Shown here: positions 52,811 to 61,252 of the stretch, one piece after another
How positions within the stretch are numbered: the first letter of the stretch is position 1
Layout: each line of letters starts with the position of its first letter
DNA from: JAPHTQ01 sp050302275
Lineage (GTDB): Bacteria; Pseudomonadota; Gammaproteobacteria; Thiohalomonadales; Thiohalomonadaceae
NCBI GenBank assembly: GCA_050302275.1
Contig: JBNLAT010000009.1
Location: 1 to 64,000 of the forward strand
Reading direction: 5' to 3'
DNA: 64,000 bases
Notes under the pieces: model-generated
Databases searched by the model: none
Seen by the model: only the letters and a program-made list of their open reading frames with translations
Told to the model about the DNA's origin: nothing
Program-made: the position numbers and the translations under genes

Positions 52811-54088
52811 TCAGGTACGCAGTGCTTCGACGGGCGTTACTCGTGCCGCCTTGATCGCCGGATAGATGCCGGAAGCGAGCGTGGCAAGAAAAACAATCAG
52901 TGTCAGCTGTATCACCCGGTCCTGCGACAGTTCGGTGTAGATCACCGGGTCCATAAAGGTTCCCATAATCGACGTATCGCCCCCCATCATCGCAGAGAAA
53001 TCGAGGCCATGGGTCGAGAACCACCAATGGGTTCCACCACCGACGATCCAGCCGATGACCACCGCCAGACAACTGAGTAGCATCGACTCACAGAACACCA
53101 GCATCAACAGGTGATAGCGGCCCAGTCCGAGTGCGCGCAGCAGACCGAACTCACGGGTTCGTTCCAGCACACTCATCAAGACCGTATTGAGGATACCGAA
53201 AACCACCATGGTCAGGATCAGTATCAGGAAGACATAGTTACCCGCATCATCAATAACGATGAACTGCACCAGATCGGGCATCATTTCATGCCAGTTCAAT
53301 ACCGCTACACTGTCATCGCCAATGGCCGATTTAATCGTCTGCTGCCATTGCCCCATGCTGTCTGGGTCATCGAGAAAGATCGCAAAGCGAGTGACAGGCA
53401 ACTGCTTTAGGTCAGCTCCCTCGCCTTCGAGAAAACGTCGCGCAAAGGTGATGTCACTAAGTACCAGATAGTCGTCGAGTTCATCGACATGGGAGTTAAA
53501 GATACCGCGCACCCTGCCGAGCTGTGCCTGAGTATCTCCGCCCTGAGTACCCGCCATCAGGACGATCTTGCCGCCGATTTTGACCTTGAGCTTGCGTGCC
53601 ATACCGTCGCCGATTAAAACCCCTCGATGATCGCCTGGTTCAATCCAGTTGCCGTCCACCAGTTTCGGCTTAAGCATCTCGACCCTTGGGTCCGTGGCAA
53701 CATCCATACCCTCCATTGCCGCACCGACAGAGTTATTGGCGCTGCTGGATAACACCTGCAGGGAGATGCGCGGCGCGACATTACCGGGAATGGTCAGACT
53801 ATCCAGTATCGCCTTGAGTGCCTGCCCATCGCCAAGGTACTTATGGTTGGCGGGCGCATCCAGATAACCTTTCGGTTGTACCGTAAGATGCCCCTCACCC
53901 AGTTTGATCGCATTGCGGATCATCGAGTTATGACTACCGTCGCCAATGCCGATGGAGAAAACCGCCAGACCAAAACCGATACCGATGGAACTCAGAGTGA
54001 TAATGGTCCGTCGACGGTGACGCCAGAGATTACGCCAGGCCAGTTTGGCCAACATGCCTAATGGCATACGACTGTGTTGCACTATCAT
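52811..54088 (-). CDS. FtsX-like ABC permease (LolC/LolE type)
   Basis: 425 aa: one N-terminal membrane segment (~30-50), a large periplasmic domain (~50-290) and three C-terminal segments with FGILNTVLMSVLERTREFGLLRALGL, the signature of the LolCE/MacB permease family. It pairs with the permease at 54085 and the ATPase at 52083. The start overlaps the previous stop by 4 bp. Confidence 0.92.
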   Translation of the reverse strand: MIVQHSRMPLGMLAKLAWRNLWRHRRRTIITLSSIGIGFGLAVFSIGIGDGSHNSMIRNAIKLGEGHLTVQPKGYLDAPANHKYLGDGQALKAILDSLTIPGNVAPRISLQVLSSSANNSVGAAMEGMDVATDPRVEMLKPKLVDGNWIEPGDHRGVLIGDGMARKLKVKIGGKIVLMAGTQGGDTQAQLGRVRGIFNSHVDELDDYLVLSDITFARRFLEGEGADLKQLPVTRFAIFLDDPDSMGQWQQTIKSAIGDDSVAVLNWHEMMPDLVQFIVIDDAGNYVFLILILTMVVFGILNTVLMSVLERTREFGLLRALGLGRYHLLMLVFCESMLLSCLAVVIGWIVGGGTHWWFSTHGLDFSAMMGGDTSIMGTFMDPVIYTELSQDRVIQLTLIVFLATLASGIYPAIKAARVTPVEALRT

Positions 54089-55407
54089 CGCAACACCTCC
54101 GCAGGCTTTAGCCGCACCGTGCGCCAGGAGGGAATCAGCGAGGCCAGCAGACTGACCACCAGCATCAGTGTCGAAGCTTCGATCAGTTGGCCGGGTTCGA
54201 AATAGGCGCGCATGATCGGTTCGAAAACAATACCGCCCCAGTCGTAACCATCCGGCATGCTGGCGCTGAAATCGATACCGTGGGTTTCAAGGTAGCGGGC
54301 AGCCAACGTTCCCAGCAGCGAGCCGAGCAGTGCCGACACCAGGGCAAGAAAGAAGGATTCCATCAGTACCATCAATAACAGCCAACGCCGTTTCATACCG
54401 ATAGAAAGCAGGATGCCAAACTCATGACTGCGCTCATGCACCGCCATCAACATGGTGTTAAGCATTCCCAGCGAGGCCAGACCGACAACAATCAGCCCCA
54501 TCAACCACAAAAAGGATTTGCTTAACTGAAGCATGTCGGAAATAGCGGGATTGAGTTGCCGCCAGTTTCGCACCACCGCAGCACCACCCAGTTCGTCCAA
54601 TGGTTCCAGCTGTTGCAGCGTTTCAAGTTCGCTATTCAGCGCACTCTGCACCGATGGCAGAGTGTCGATATCGTCCAGCTTGATCGCCAGCTCATGAAAA
54701 CCGTTATCGAGATACATCAGCGCCTGATAGGCTTCGATCGACATCAACACGCCCATGCGATCAAAACTGGGATCCAGTGGTTTGAGTATCGCGGCGACAC
54801 GGTAGAGCGCGTTACCAATACTGCCGTCCGCCGCCTGCGTCACCAGCACCAGTTCGTCACCGGGATTTAACTTCATGTTCTTCGCCAACTGCGCCCCGAC
54901 CACTACGTTGTAGCGTGTCAGGCCAGATAGATTTGCGGCGCTATCCGCCGCATCCAGGCGAGCCTCGCCACGGCGCACATGGCTGAGCATGGAGGTTGTG
55001 GTCGCCTCCCGCTTGGGGTCGACCGCCTTAATCAAAACGCCGGTAGATGTATTGCGAGAACTGGCGAGACCAGCGGCATAGAGGCGTGGTGCAATATGTA
55101 ACTGCGGGAACTTCTGTTCCAGTTGTTCAAGATAATCCCACGGCATGGTGGCATAGATATCCTGATCGTCAATAAAAGCCTGCCGATGAACCTGCAGATG
55201 CCCTGTTGTGACTTCGGTTGCATACTGCACCATCTGCCGCGACATCCCTTCCAGCAACGCCGCATAAAGGATCACCATCACCAGCCCACCGACCAGGGCG
55301 GAAATGGTCAGCACACTACGCACGGGGTTGCGCCAGATATTGCGCCAGGCAACGAACAACAGCATCGGCAACCAACTGAATGGCGAACTGTTCTGGATAT
55401 TTTGCAT
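54085..55407 (-). CDS. FtsX-like ABC permease (LolC/LolE type)
   Basis: A 440-aa paralogue of the next gene: an N-terminal membrane segment (~28-50), a periplasmic domain and a C-terminal three-segment block with LASLGMLNTMLMAVHERSHEFGILLSIG. Together the two permeases should form a heterodimer. It directly abuts the LolA-like gene at 55408. The dedicated housekeeping lolCDE set would be elsewhere, so this is probably a specialised system. Confidence 0.92.
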   Translation of the reverse strand: MQNIQNSSPFSWLPMLLFVAWRNIWRNPVRSVLTISALVGGLVMVILYAALLEGMSRQMVQYATEVTTGHLQVHRQAFIDDQDIYATMPWDYLEQLEQKFPQLHIAPRLYAAGLASSRNTSTGVLIKAVDPKREATTTSMLSHVRRGEARLDAADSAANLSGLTRYNVVVGAQLAKNMKLNPGDELVLVTQAADGSIGNALYRVAAILKPLDPSFDRMGVLMSIEAYQALMYLDNGFHELAIKLDDIDTLPSVQSALNSELETLQQLEPLDELGGAAVVRNWRQLNPAISDMLQLSKSFLWLMGLIVVGLASLGMLNTMLMAVHERSHEFGILLSIGMKRRWLLLMVLMESFFLALVSALLGSLLGTLAARYLETHGIDFSASMPDGYDWGGIVFEPIMRAYFEPGQLIEASTLMLVVSLLASLIPSWRTVRLKPAEVLR

Positions 55408-56169
55408 CTAGCGTCGCTGCTGCAGGCTTTGCAGGGAGAAGAAGGAAGGCTCGAGTGGGACACCGAAGTCGATGGACTGGTAGGTAATTACCGTCGACTC
55501 TTCGGGTTTGTCCTCGGGCTGCAGACTCATACGCATCGGTACCTCACGTCCATCGATCTTTTGCAGCTGATCGAAGGTCAGGGTACGAATTAACACCCCC
55601 TCCTCGTCATAATAAAGCGCACGGTACGGGGCGAGGGTTTTCTGCTCAATCTCCATCACCACCTTACCCCAGACCACCGCCGCATTCGGCTTGGGTAGCG
55701 AAGTCACCTCGTAGATGGCCTTACCATCACGCTCACCTTCGAAACTGATACTCGAATCGTAATCATCTTCGTAGGTGCTCTCCTTCACCAGATCGTCATT
55801 GGTAAAGTGGCTGCCCATCCAGGAGCCGGACATCATGCTCGACGGCACCTTGGTGACGCGATTGATCTTGGGAAGGTAGTTCCAGATGTTCTCTTTGACT
55901 TTAAGGGTGGCAATGCCGCGGTCCTTGACCGGCTGGCGGATCACGATAAGGGAATAATCCTTACCGCGGGACCATGCCTCCATGGTCATGCTGCGTTGGT
56001 AGCGGCGGGTCTTGACCGTCATGGTCATGACCGCCTGCGAGGTTTCGCCACGCCACAGCTCGTCGATGTGGCGTATCAGCTCGTCCACCTGGATAGCCTG
56101 CGCTGGAGTTGCACCGGCCAGTAAGAAAATCAGGAGTAACTTTCGTCCCCAGGCTTTATGCGCAAACAT
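55408..56169 (-). CDS. LolA-like outer-membrane lipoprotein-sorting protein
   Basis: A 253-aa protein with signal peptide (LLLIFLLAGATPAQA) and a LolA-like beta sheet: VMTMTVKTRRYQRSMTMEAWSRG, IWNYLPKINRVTKVPSSMMSGSWMGSHF and YDEEGVLIRTLTFDQLQKIDGREVP. This family accompanies FtsX-type ABC exporters and carries lipids or lipoproteins through the periplasm. It is first in the operon, divergent from the TetR gene, with an 18-bp operator-like palindrome between them. Confidence 0.88.
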   Translation of the reverse strand: MFAHKAWGRKLLLIFLLAGATPAQAIQVDELIRHIDELWRGETSQAVMTMTVKTRRYQRSMTMEAWSRGKDYSLIVIRQPVKDRGIATLKVKENIWNYLPKINRVTKVPSSMMSGSWMGSHFTNDDLVKESTYEDDYDSSISFEGERDGKAIYEVTSLPKPNAAVVWGKVVMEIEQKTLAPYRALYYDEEGVLIRTLTFDQLQKIDGREVPMRMSLQPEDKPEESTVITYQSIDFGVPLEPSFFSLQSLQQRR

Positions 56170-56246
56170 TTCGCCTCCCTTGTGCTAGTACCACAACCGT
56201 AGCAGCAAAAACTGTACGAATCCGTGAATGTGGTTTACCCTAGCAA

Positions 56247-56264
56247 TGACTGACTGGTCAGTCA
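56247..56264. promoter_or_regulatory. Likely TetR operator
   Basis: TGACTGACTGGTCAGTCA: 8-bp arms TGACTGAC/GTCAGTCA pair perfectly around a 2-bp centre. It lies in the 115-bp gap between the divergent LolA-like and TetR genes, 20 bp before the TetR start. TetR proteins usually bind such sites and repress both neighbours. Confidence 0.8.
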
Positions 56265-56284
56265 AATATAAAATCGGAATCGAA

Positions 56285-56890
56285 ATGGCAAAACACGTCG
56301 ATAAAGAACAGAGACAGGCGGAACTGCTGGAAAAGGCAATAGAAGTCTTTGCCGAGCGCGGCTATCAGGCGACCACGATGGATGAAATCGCCGAGCGCGC
56401 CGGTGTCAGCAAAGGGATGCTCTACATCTACTTCAAGAACAAAGAGGCACTGTTTGGTGCCGTGTTCCGCTGGTTCGGCAAGATGACCGGGGAAATGATG
56501 CTTGAGGCCGTAGCGGGTGTCGACGATGAGGCGGAGCAGATTCGCTGCATCGCCGCCACCTGGGCGGAGGTTGCCCTCCACCATCGGGACTTCGTTCCTC
56601 TATTCCTGGACTTCTGGGCCGCTGCCAGTATGAAGGGAATGCGCAACGACTACGCTGAAGATCTGGAAGCGATGTACGAAGAGTACCGTAATATGATCAT
56701 CGGTATTATTGAGCAGGGCAAAAGCAAAGGGAGCTTTCGAAAAGATGTCGATTCGCAGGCCGTCGCCTATCTGCTGGTCGGCGGTATGGACGGCATATTC
56801 ATTCAGTCATGGCTGTCGAATCCCGACAATATCGATAACCTGATGATGAGTGCCACGGAGTATTTGTTGCGTGGCCTGACTAACTCGTGA
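56285..56890 (+). CDS. TetR/AcrR family regulator
   Basis: 201 aa from ATG 56285; an earlier ATG at 56228 would put the operator inside the gene. The N-terminal HTH reads AIEVFAERGYQATTMDEIAERAGVSKG, followed by MLYIYFKNKEALF, typical of the family. The C-terminal ligand domain is helical. It is divergent from the Lol-like operon and probably represses it. Its TGA stop forms the first bases of dispersed repeat copy B. Confidence 0.93.
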   Translation: MAKHVDKEQRQAELLEKAIEVFAERGYQATTMDEIAERAGVSKGMLYIYFKNKEALFGAVFRWFGKMTGEMMLEAVAGVDDEAEQIRCIAATWAEVALHHRDFVPLFLDFWAAASMKGMRNDYAEDLEAMYEEYRNMIIGIIEQGKSKGSFRKDVDSQAVAYLLVGGMDGIFIQSWLSNPDNIDNLMMSATEYLLRGLTNS

Positions 56891-57011
56891 AATTCGCTCA
56901 GGCGAACATGAGGCAAGGCGAAATCGAGCGAAGAAGCGGAGTTTACATTCAGTAAATGAGCATTCTGAGGGAGATTTCAACGCCGCATCGTGTCGTCTGA
57001 GTAGAATTTCA
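56888..57011. repeat. Dispersed palindrome-ended repeat, copy B (between convergent genes)
   Basis: A 124-bp element with ends TGAAATTC (56888-56895) and GAATTTCA (57004-57011). Inside are CAAGGCG, GAAGCGGAGTTTAC, AGTAAATGAGC and CAACGCCG, shared with copy A at 43193-43317. The terminal TGA on each strand is the stop codon of the flanking gene: tetR on plus, modC on minus. The palindromic ends and inner TTTAC/GTAAA pair could fold and act as a bidirectional terminator or mRNA end. Confidence 0.8.
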
Positions 57012-58094
57012 GCCCGGAGTTTGCGCCAAACTCATACTCTTGATCTGCGCCTGCACTGCCATCCCCTCATGCAATCCCAGTCGCTCCCAGGAGTAACGCG
57101 ATATTCGTGAGAGCAGACGGGTCTCGCTCCCTTCCAGACAGAGCTGTACCAATACCCTACCCGGATCACCTTCGGTGTGGTCGATGACCTTCGCCGGCAG
57201 GATATTGAGGATCGATGTCCCCTGCGGCACGCTCAGGGCAATGCTCACCTCCCGCGCCGGAATACGTACCCGCGCCCGGCTACCGATGGCCGCCGCCAGA
57301 CGCGGCGCCAGGATCTTTAATCCACCGGGCAGACCGAGCGTGGTGAGGTGATGGTGTTCATCATGTTCGGCGATCTCCGCTTCGATGATCGCGCCAGGCT
57401 CTTCACCGGGGACAAAATGCTGGTGCAGGCTGGAAAGTAGTTCCACCGCCGTCCCCTGATCCACCACCCTTCCCCCTTCCATCTGCACGATGTAGTCGGC
57501 AAGGCGCGATACCTCAGCAATGGAGTGGCTAACGTAGAGCACGGGAATCGCCAGTTCATCGTGCAGTCGCTCCAGATAGGGCAGAATATCCTGCTTACTC
57601 GCCTCATCCAGTGCCGACAACGGCTCGTCCATCAGCAGCAGTTTCGGACTGGTCAGCAACGCCCTGCCTATAGCGACCCGCTGACGCTCACCACCAGAAA
57701 GGCGCTGCACACCCCGTGACAACAGGTGCCCAATCCCCAACCATTCGATCACCTGTTCTCGTTTAATCTGTTGCGCACTGGGCGGGATACGACGCAGACC
57801 GAAATCGAGATTCTCCTCAACACTCAGATGAGGAAACAGGCTCGCTTCCTGAAAGACATAACCGATGGGACGTTGATGCACCGGCAGGAACTGTTTGTCC
57901 GCCTGCCACACCTCGCCATTCACCTGTAACTCTCCAGCAAAACGCTCCAGCCCGGCGATCGCCCTGAGCAGGGTCGTCTTGCCCGAACCGGAATGACCGA
58001 ACAACGCAATAACACCACGCCCCGGCAGTTGCAGATCCACATTGAGGGAGAAGCTGCCCAGCGAGGCGTTAAATTTTGCTGCGATCCCGTTCAT
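57009..58094 (-). CDS. modC: Molybdate ABC transporter ATPase ModC
   Basis: A 361-aa protein. The ATPase domain has Walker A FGHSGSGKTTLLRA, signature LSGGERQRVAIGRALL and Walker B LLLMDEPLSALDEA. A C-terminal Mop/TOBE domain (~290-355; RVRIPAREVSIALSVPQGTSILNILPA) is typical of ModC. It energises molybdate uptake through ModB. It overlaps modB by 4 bp and ends in dispersed repeat copy B. Confidence 0.95.
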   Translation of the reverse strand: MNGIAAKFNASLGSFSLNVDLQLPGRGVIALFGHSGSGKTTLLRAIAGLERFAGELQVNGEVWQADKQFLPVHQRPIGYVFQEASLFPHLSVEENLDFGLRRIPPSAQQIKREQVIEWLGIGHLLSRGVQRLSGGERQRVAIGRALLTSPKLLLMDEPLSALDEASKQDILPYLERLHDELAIPVLYVSHSIAEVSRLADYIVQMEGGRVVDQGTAVELLSSLHQHFVPGEEPGAIIEAEIAEHDEHHHLTTLGLPGGLKILAPRLAAAIGSRARVRIPAREVSIALSVPQGTSILNILPAKVIDHTEGDPGRVLVQLCLEGSETRLLSRISRYSWERLGLHEGMAVQAQIKSMSLAQTPG

Positions 58095-58768
58095 GCGCCC
58101 TGCTCCCGAACGATACGCCCGTTAACCAGATAGAGCGCCAGCAATACCAGGAAGGCAAAGCCGACCATGCCTGCAGAGAGGAGATGCGCCTGATCGTATT
58201 CCAGGGTTTCGACGTGATCATAGATCGCCACCGACAGCACTTTGGTTTGACCAGGGATATTGCCGCCGATCATCAGCACTACGCCAAACTCGCCCACCGT
58301 ATGGGCGAAGCCAAGTACCATCGCCGTGAGGAAACCGGGTCGTGCCAGTGGCACCGCGATATGAAAGAAACGGTCCCAGGCGGAGGCACGTAAGGTTGCA
58401 GCTACCTCGAGGGGACGCTTACCCAATGCCTCAAAGGCATTCTGTAGTGGCTGTACCACAAACGGCAGTGAATAGAGCACCGAGGCAAACACCAGCCCGC
58501 TAAAGGTGAACGGCAGGGTTCCGATCCCCAGCGCCTGGGTTAGTTGGCCTCCCGGGCCATTCGGCCCGAGAAACACCAGCAGGTAAAAACCCAGTACCGT
58601 CGGTGGCAGCACCAGAGGCAGCGCCACCACGGCACTGACCGGATGTTTCAGTCGCGAACGGGTTTGCGATAACCACCAGGCGATGGGCGTGCCGACGACA
58701 AGCAAGAGCATCGTCGTCAACGAAGCCAGTTTCAGGGTCAACCACACCGGCTGCCAATCGAAAGCCAT
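58091..58768 (-). CDS. modB: Molybdate ABC transporter permease ModB
   Basis: A 225-aa integral membrane protein with about five segments. It has the ModB features SAVVALPLVLPPTVLGFYLL, a LEVAATLRASAWDRFFHIAVPLARPG EAA loop (site of ModC contact), and GFAHTVGEFGVVLMIGGNIPG. The stop/start junctions with modA (58768) and modC are overlapping. Confidence 0.95.
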   Translation of the reverse strand: MAFDWQPVWLTLKLASLTTMLLLVVGTPIAWWLSQTRSRLKHPVSAVVALPLVLPPTVLGFYLLVFLGPNGPGGQLTQALGIGTLPFTFSGLVFASVLYSLPFVVQPLQNAFEALGKRPLEVAATLRASAWDRFFHIAVPLARPGFLTAMVLGFAHTVGEFGVVLMIGGNIPGQTKVLSVAIYDHVETLEYDQAHLLSAGMVGFAFLVLLALYLVNGRIVREQGA

Positions 58769-59514
58769 TATTTCACTCCGTAACCGTAAGCGGTGATCAC
58801 CTTACGTGCCTCACTGCTTTTGAGGAATTCGAGAAATGCCTGCGCCGCTACACTGGCCTCGCCCTTTTTCAGCAACACGGCCTGCTGTTCGATAGGCGCG
58901 TAATATTCCTGCGGAATGTCCCAGACGCTACCCTCGCTCTTTTTCCAGGCCTTTACCTGCGACATCGCGACAAAACCAATCTGTGCATTGCCACTGGCAG
59001 CAAACTGAAAGGTCTGAGCAATGGAATCGCCACGCACAATTTTACCCTGCTGCGTGTCCCATACACCCAGATGCTGCATCACCTGCTGCGCTGCCAAACC
59101 ATAGGGAGCGGTTTTGGGATTGGCAATCGATACATGAGCGAAGTCACCCTTTTTCAAATAGGCCTCGGCGTTGTCAAAACGCTCTGCAGTGGGGCTCCAT
59201 AATGCCAGCTTGCCCATGGCATAAGTAAAGCGGCTATTTTTTACCGCAAGCCCTTCTGCTTCCGCCTTTTTCGGTCGCTTGCTATCGGCAGCAAGGAAGA
59301 CTTCGAACGGCGCACCATTTTCAATTTGCGAATAGAGCTTGCCGGTAGAACCGAAGCTCACCTTGACCTTATGTCCGGTTGCCTGCTCAAACAGTGGCAC
59401 GATATCGCGAGTGGCATCGGTAAAGTTGGCCGCCACCGCGACACTGATCTCCTGCGCTATCGCAGGCATAGAAAACATTGTAATCAACAAACCAATCAGG
59501 GGGAGTTTTTTCAT
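58768..59514 (-). CDS. modA: Periplasmic molybdate-binding protein ModA
   Basis: 248 aa from ATG 59514, which begins a standard signal peptide (MKKLPLIGLLITMFSMPAIA); an upstream ATG would add 13 residues. Core motifs are ISVAVAANFTDATRDIVPLFEQ, VSFGSTGKLYSQIENGAPFEVFLAAD and SIANPKTAPYGLAAQQVM. It captures molybdate (or tungstate) for ModBC. It lies 42 bp after modE. Confidence 0.95.
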   Translation of the reverse strand: MKKLPLIGLLITMFSMPAIAQEISVAVAANFTDATRDIVPLFEQATGHKVKVSFGSTGKLYSQIENGAPFEVFLAADSKRPKKAEAEGLAVKNSRFTYAMGKLALWSPTAERFDNAEAYLKKGDFAHVSIANPKTAPYGLAAQQVMQHLGVWDTQQGKIVRGDSIAQTFQFAASGNAQIGFVAMSQVKAWKKSEGSVWDIPQEYYAPIEQQAVLLKKGEASVAAQAFLEFLKSSEARKVITAYGYGVK

Positions 59515-59556
59515 CTTGCATACCTCATAAAATAAAACAAACCCGGTAGTCACGAT

Positions 59557-60381
59557 TCAATCGTGTACCGCCAAAATGACACTGGATGCCTTCACCAGTG
59601 CACACACATCCACCCCCTCCTTCAAACCCATAGAGTGAATACTGTCGTTAGTGATGATCGCGGTAAGGATTTTGTTGTCCGGTAAGGCAATCCCCACCTC
59701 ACCATTCACCGCCCCCTCGAAGCAGGTCGTCACTGTGCCGCAGAGTCGATTACGCGCACTGCTCAGTACGCCATCCTCTCCGGTTGTTAAGATCGGTACC
59801 GACGCCTTGATCAGGGCATAGGCTTCACGTCCTTTCTTTAACTTCAGATCCTCGATGCTTTCGTTGGTTATCACCGAAACGATGCGCAGGCCATTGCCGA
59901 TATCCAGTTCCACTTCACCGTTGACCGCGCCCCTGGTGACTTTGGTTACCTTGCCGAGATATTGGTTACGGGCACTGCTACGCATGGAAAATCTCCTCAT
60001 CAACTGATTGAAGCGGTCGAAGTCGACCAGACCGTCACTAAGCCGCAACATAAATCGCCGATACTCGTCTTCTACCTGATGGAACATCTCCACCGTACGC
60101 CGACCTTCGTCGGTCAGCTGGGTACCGCCACCGTGCTTACCGCCGGTCATCCGTTCAACCAAGGGCTGGTCGGCGAGATTATTCATCGCCTCGACCGCCT
60201 GCCAGGCCGCCTTGTAACTCATGCCGAGGCTACGCGCTGCGGCAGAGATCGAGCCGGTTTCATCAATTGCCGAGAGCAGGCGTACCCGACCGCTACCGAG
60301 AAAGGCTTCACCCGCCTTATCGAGCCAGACCCGTCCGTCGACGGTATTAGTCGTGCGCTTTTTCCGTTTCGTTACCGCCAT
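59557..60381 (-). CDS. modE: Molybdate-responsive regulator ModE
   Basis: 274 aa from ATG 60381, with GGAG seven bases before it. The N-terminal winged helix (RVRLLSAIDETGSISAAARSLGMSYKAAWQAVEAMN) is followed by two Mop/TOBE domains (~125-190 and ~200-268) with SARNQYLGKVTKVTRGAVNGEVEL and SARNRLCGTVTTCFEGAVNGEVGI. ModE binds molybdate and then represses molybdate uptake genes. It heads modE-modA-modB-modC and has two matching operators upstream, so the operon is probably autoregulated. Confidence 0.95.
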   Translation of the reverse strand: MAVTKRKKRTTNTVDGRVWLDKAGEAFLGSGRVRLLSAIDETGSISAAARSLGMSYKAAWQAVEAMNNLADQPLVERMTGGKHGGGTQLTDEGRRTVEMFHQVEDEYRRFMLRLSDGLVDFDRFNQLMRRFSMRSSARNQYLGKVTKVTRGAVNGEVELDIGNGLRIVSVITNESIEDLKLKKGREAYALIKASVPILTTGEDGVLSSARNRLCGTVTTCFEGAVNGEVGIALPDNKILTAIITNDSIHSMGLKEGVDVCALVKASSVILAVHD

Positions 60382-60394
60382 CGCTATCTCCAAT

Positions 60395-60420
60395 GCGTTA
60401 TATCCTCTTGGCTATAACGC
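60395..60420. promoter_or_regulatory. ModE operator, site 1
   Basis: A 26-bp inverted repeat with arms GCGTTATA and TATAACGC and inner CC/GG, 14 bp before the modE start. It resembles the known ModE box (CGTTATATA and its complement around a short spacer). Binding here would cover the ribosome-binding/promoter zone of modE. Confidence 0.85.
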
Positions 60421-60498
60421 ATGCCAGAAACCTGCCTTTGTTGCCTGTACGACATCCTGTTGGGTTGTGTCGCTATAAAACTTACAAACTATCGATTT

Positions 60499-60528
60499 TA
60501 GCGTTATTTCCATCAGGATATAACGCTA
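60499..60528. promoter_or_regulatory. ModE operator, site 2
   Basis: A 30-bp inverted repeat: TAGCGTTAT on the left and ATAACGCTA on the right around TTCCATCAGGAT. Its 26-bp core (60501-60526) has the same arm spacing as site 1 and starts 106 bp from it, close to ten helical turns. Two ModE dimers on one face of the DNA would be possible. Confidence 0.85.
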
Positions 60529-60569
60529 GTTGCAATCAATGTGCCAAACGATCCGGCCCGACCTTCAAT

Positions 60570-60950
60570 TCAATCGGAGGTTTTGAGTGCCGCCGCAAGC
60601 ATACTGTCCATACGGCTAATATGAAGATTCAAACGTTCTGGGAGTCGCTCACGCACATAGGCGCGGGCAAAGGGCTGACGGCGCAGAAGTAGCTGGCGAA
60701 TTTCGGTCAACAGTTGCCGGTGATCTTCCTTGTGTTCCGCGGTGTGCCGAAAATCGACCTGCTCCATTAAGCGTTCTTCATCAGCGAAATGCTCCTCCAT
60801 CTGCCCTAGCAGGGAGAGAAAGCGTGGCGGAAACTCTTCCTCGTTGGCCGTATTTAAATGCTGGGCGAACTCGGCCAGATGCCGATGGGTTTCATCCAGC
60901 GGCGAATAGTCGAGCACCACAACGGAGAAGGGTTTAAGTAGCTCAGCCAT
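60570..60950 (-). CDS. Bacteriohemerythrin
   Basis: A 126-aa hemerythrin-fold protein with di-iron ligands in the expected order: DETHRHLAEF, EEHFADEERLM, HTAEHKEDHRQLL and LHISRMD. Hemerythrins bind O2 at a non-haem di-iron site. At the distal end of the nifK-nifT-nafY operon it could scavenge or sense oxygen near nitrogenase. It overlaps the upstream 102-aa gene by 8 bp. Confidence 0.9.
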   Translation of the reverse strand: MAELLKPFSVVVLDYSPLDETHRHLAEFAQHLNTANEEEFPPRFLSLLGQMEEHFADEERLMEQVDFRHTAEHKEDHRQLLTEIRQLLLRRQPFARAYVRERLPERLNLHISRMDSMLAAALKTSD

Positions 60951-61251
60951 CTGCTCGGCCCGGCCGCTGCGAAAGCTTATGCAGCAGCAGTAAATAGTCT
61001 CGCAGATCGCTGATACAGAGGATCAGTCTGCGGTCATCGGCGAACATTTCGTGTACGTTACGATTACCGTCATTATAGGCGCGGAAGGTATTACGAAACT
61101 CGTTGGGCAGGACCGACTGTTTTGGCAACACGGCACATATCTGCTGCCAGGCATTACGACACTGCGCGGCAGTTTCAGAGTCTTCGTCGAATGAACTGGT
61201 GTCCAAACGATTCCACTGCAGGATGCGCCAATACCGCTCCAGCTCTCGCAT
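60943..61251 (-). CDS. Unknown nif-linked 102-aa protein
   Basis: I do not recognise this family. It is a soluble, mainly helical protein, rich in Arg, Trp and Leu (ERYWRILQWNRLDTSSF, NEFRNTFRAYNDGNRNVHEMFADD). It overlaps the hemerythrin gene by 8 bp and follows the YRG-repeat gene by 1 bp, so its expression is tied to both. A nitrogen-fixation accessory role is inferred from position only. Confidence 0.6.
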   Translation of the reverse strand: MRELERYWRILQWNRLDTSSFDEDSETAAQCRNAWQQICAVLPKQSVLPNEFRNTFRAYNDGNRNVHEMFADDRRLILCISDLRDYLLLLHKLSQRPGRADG

Positions 61252-61252
61252 A

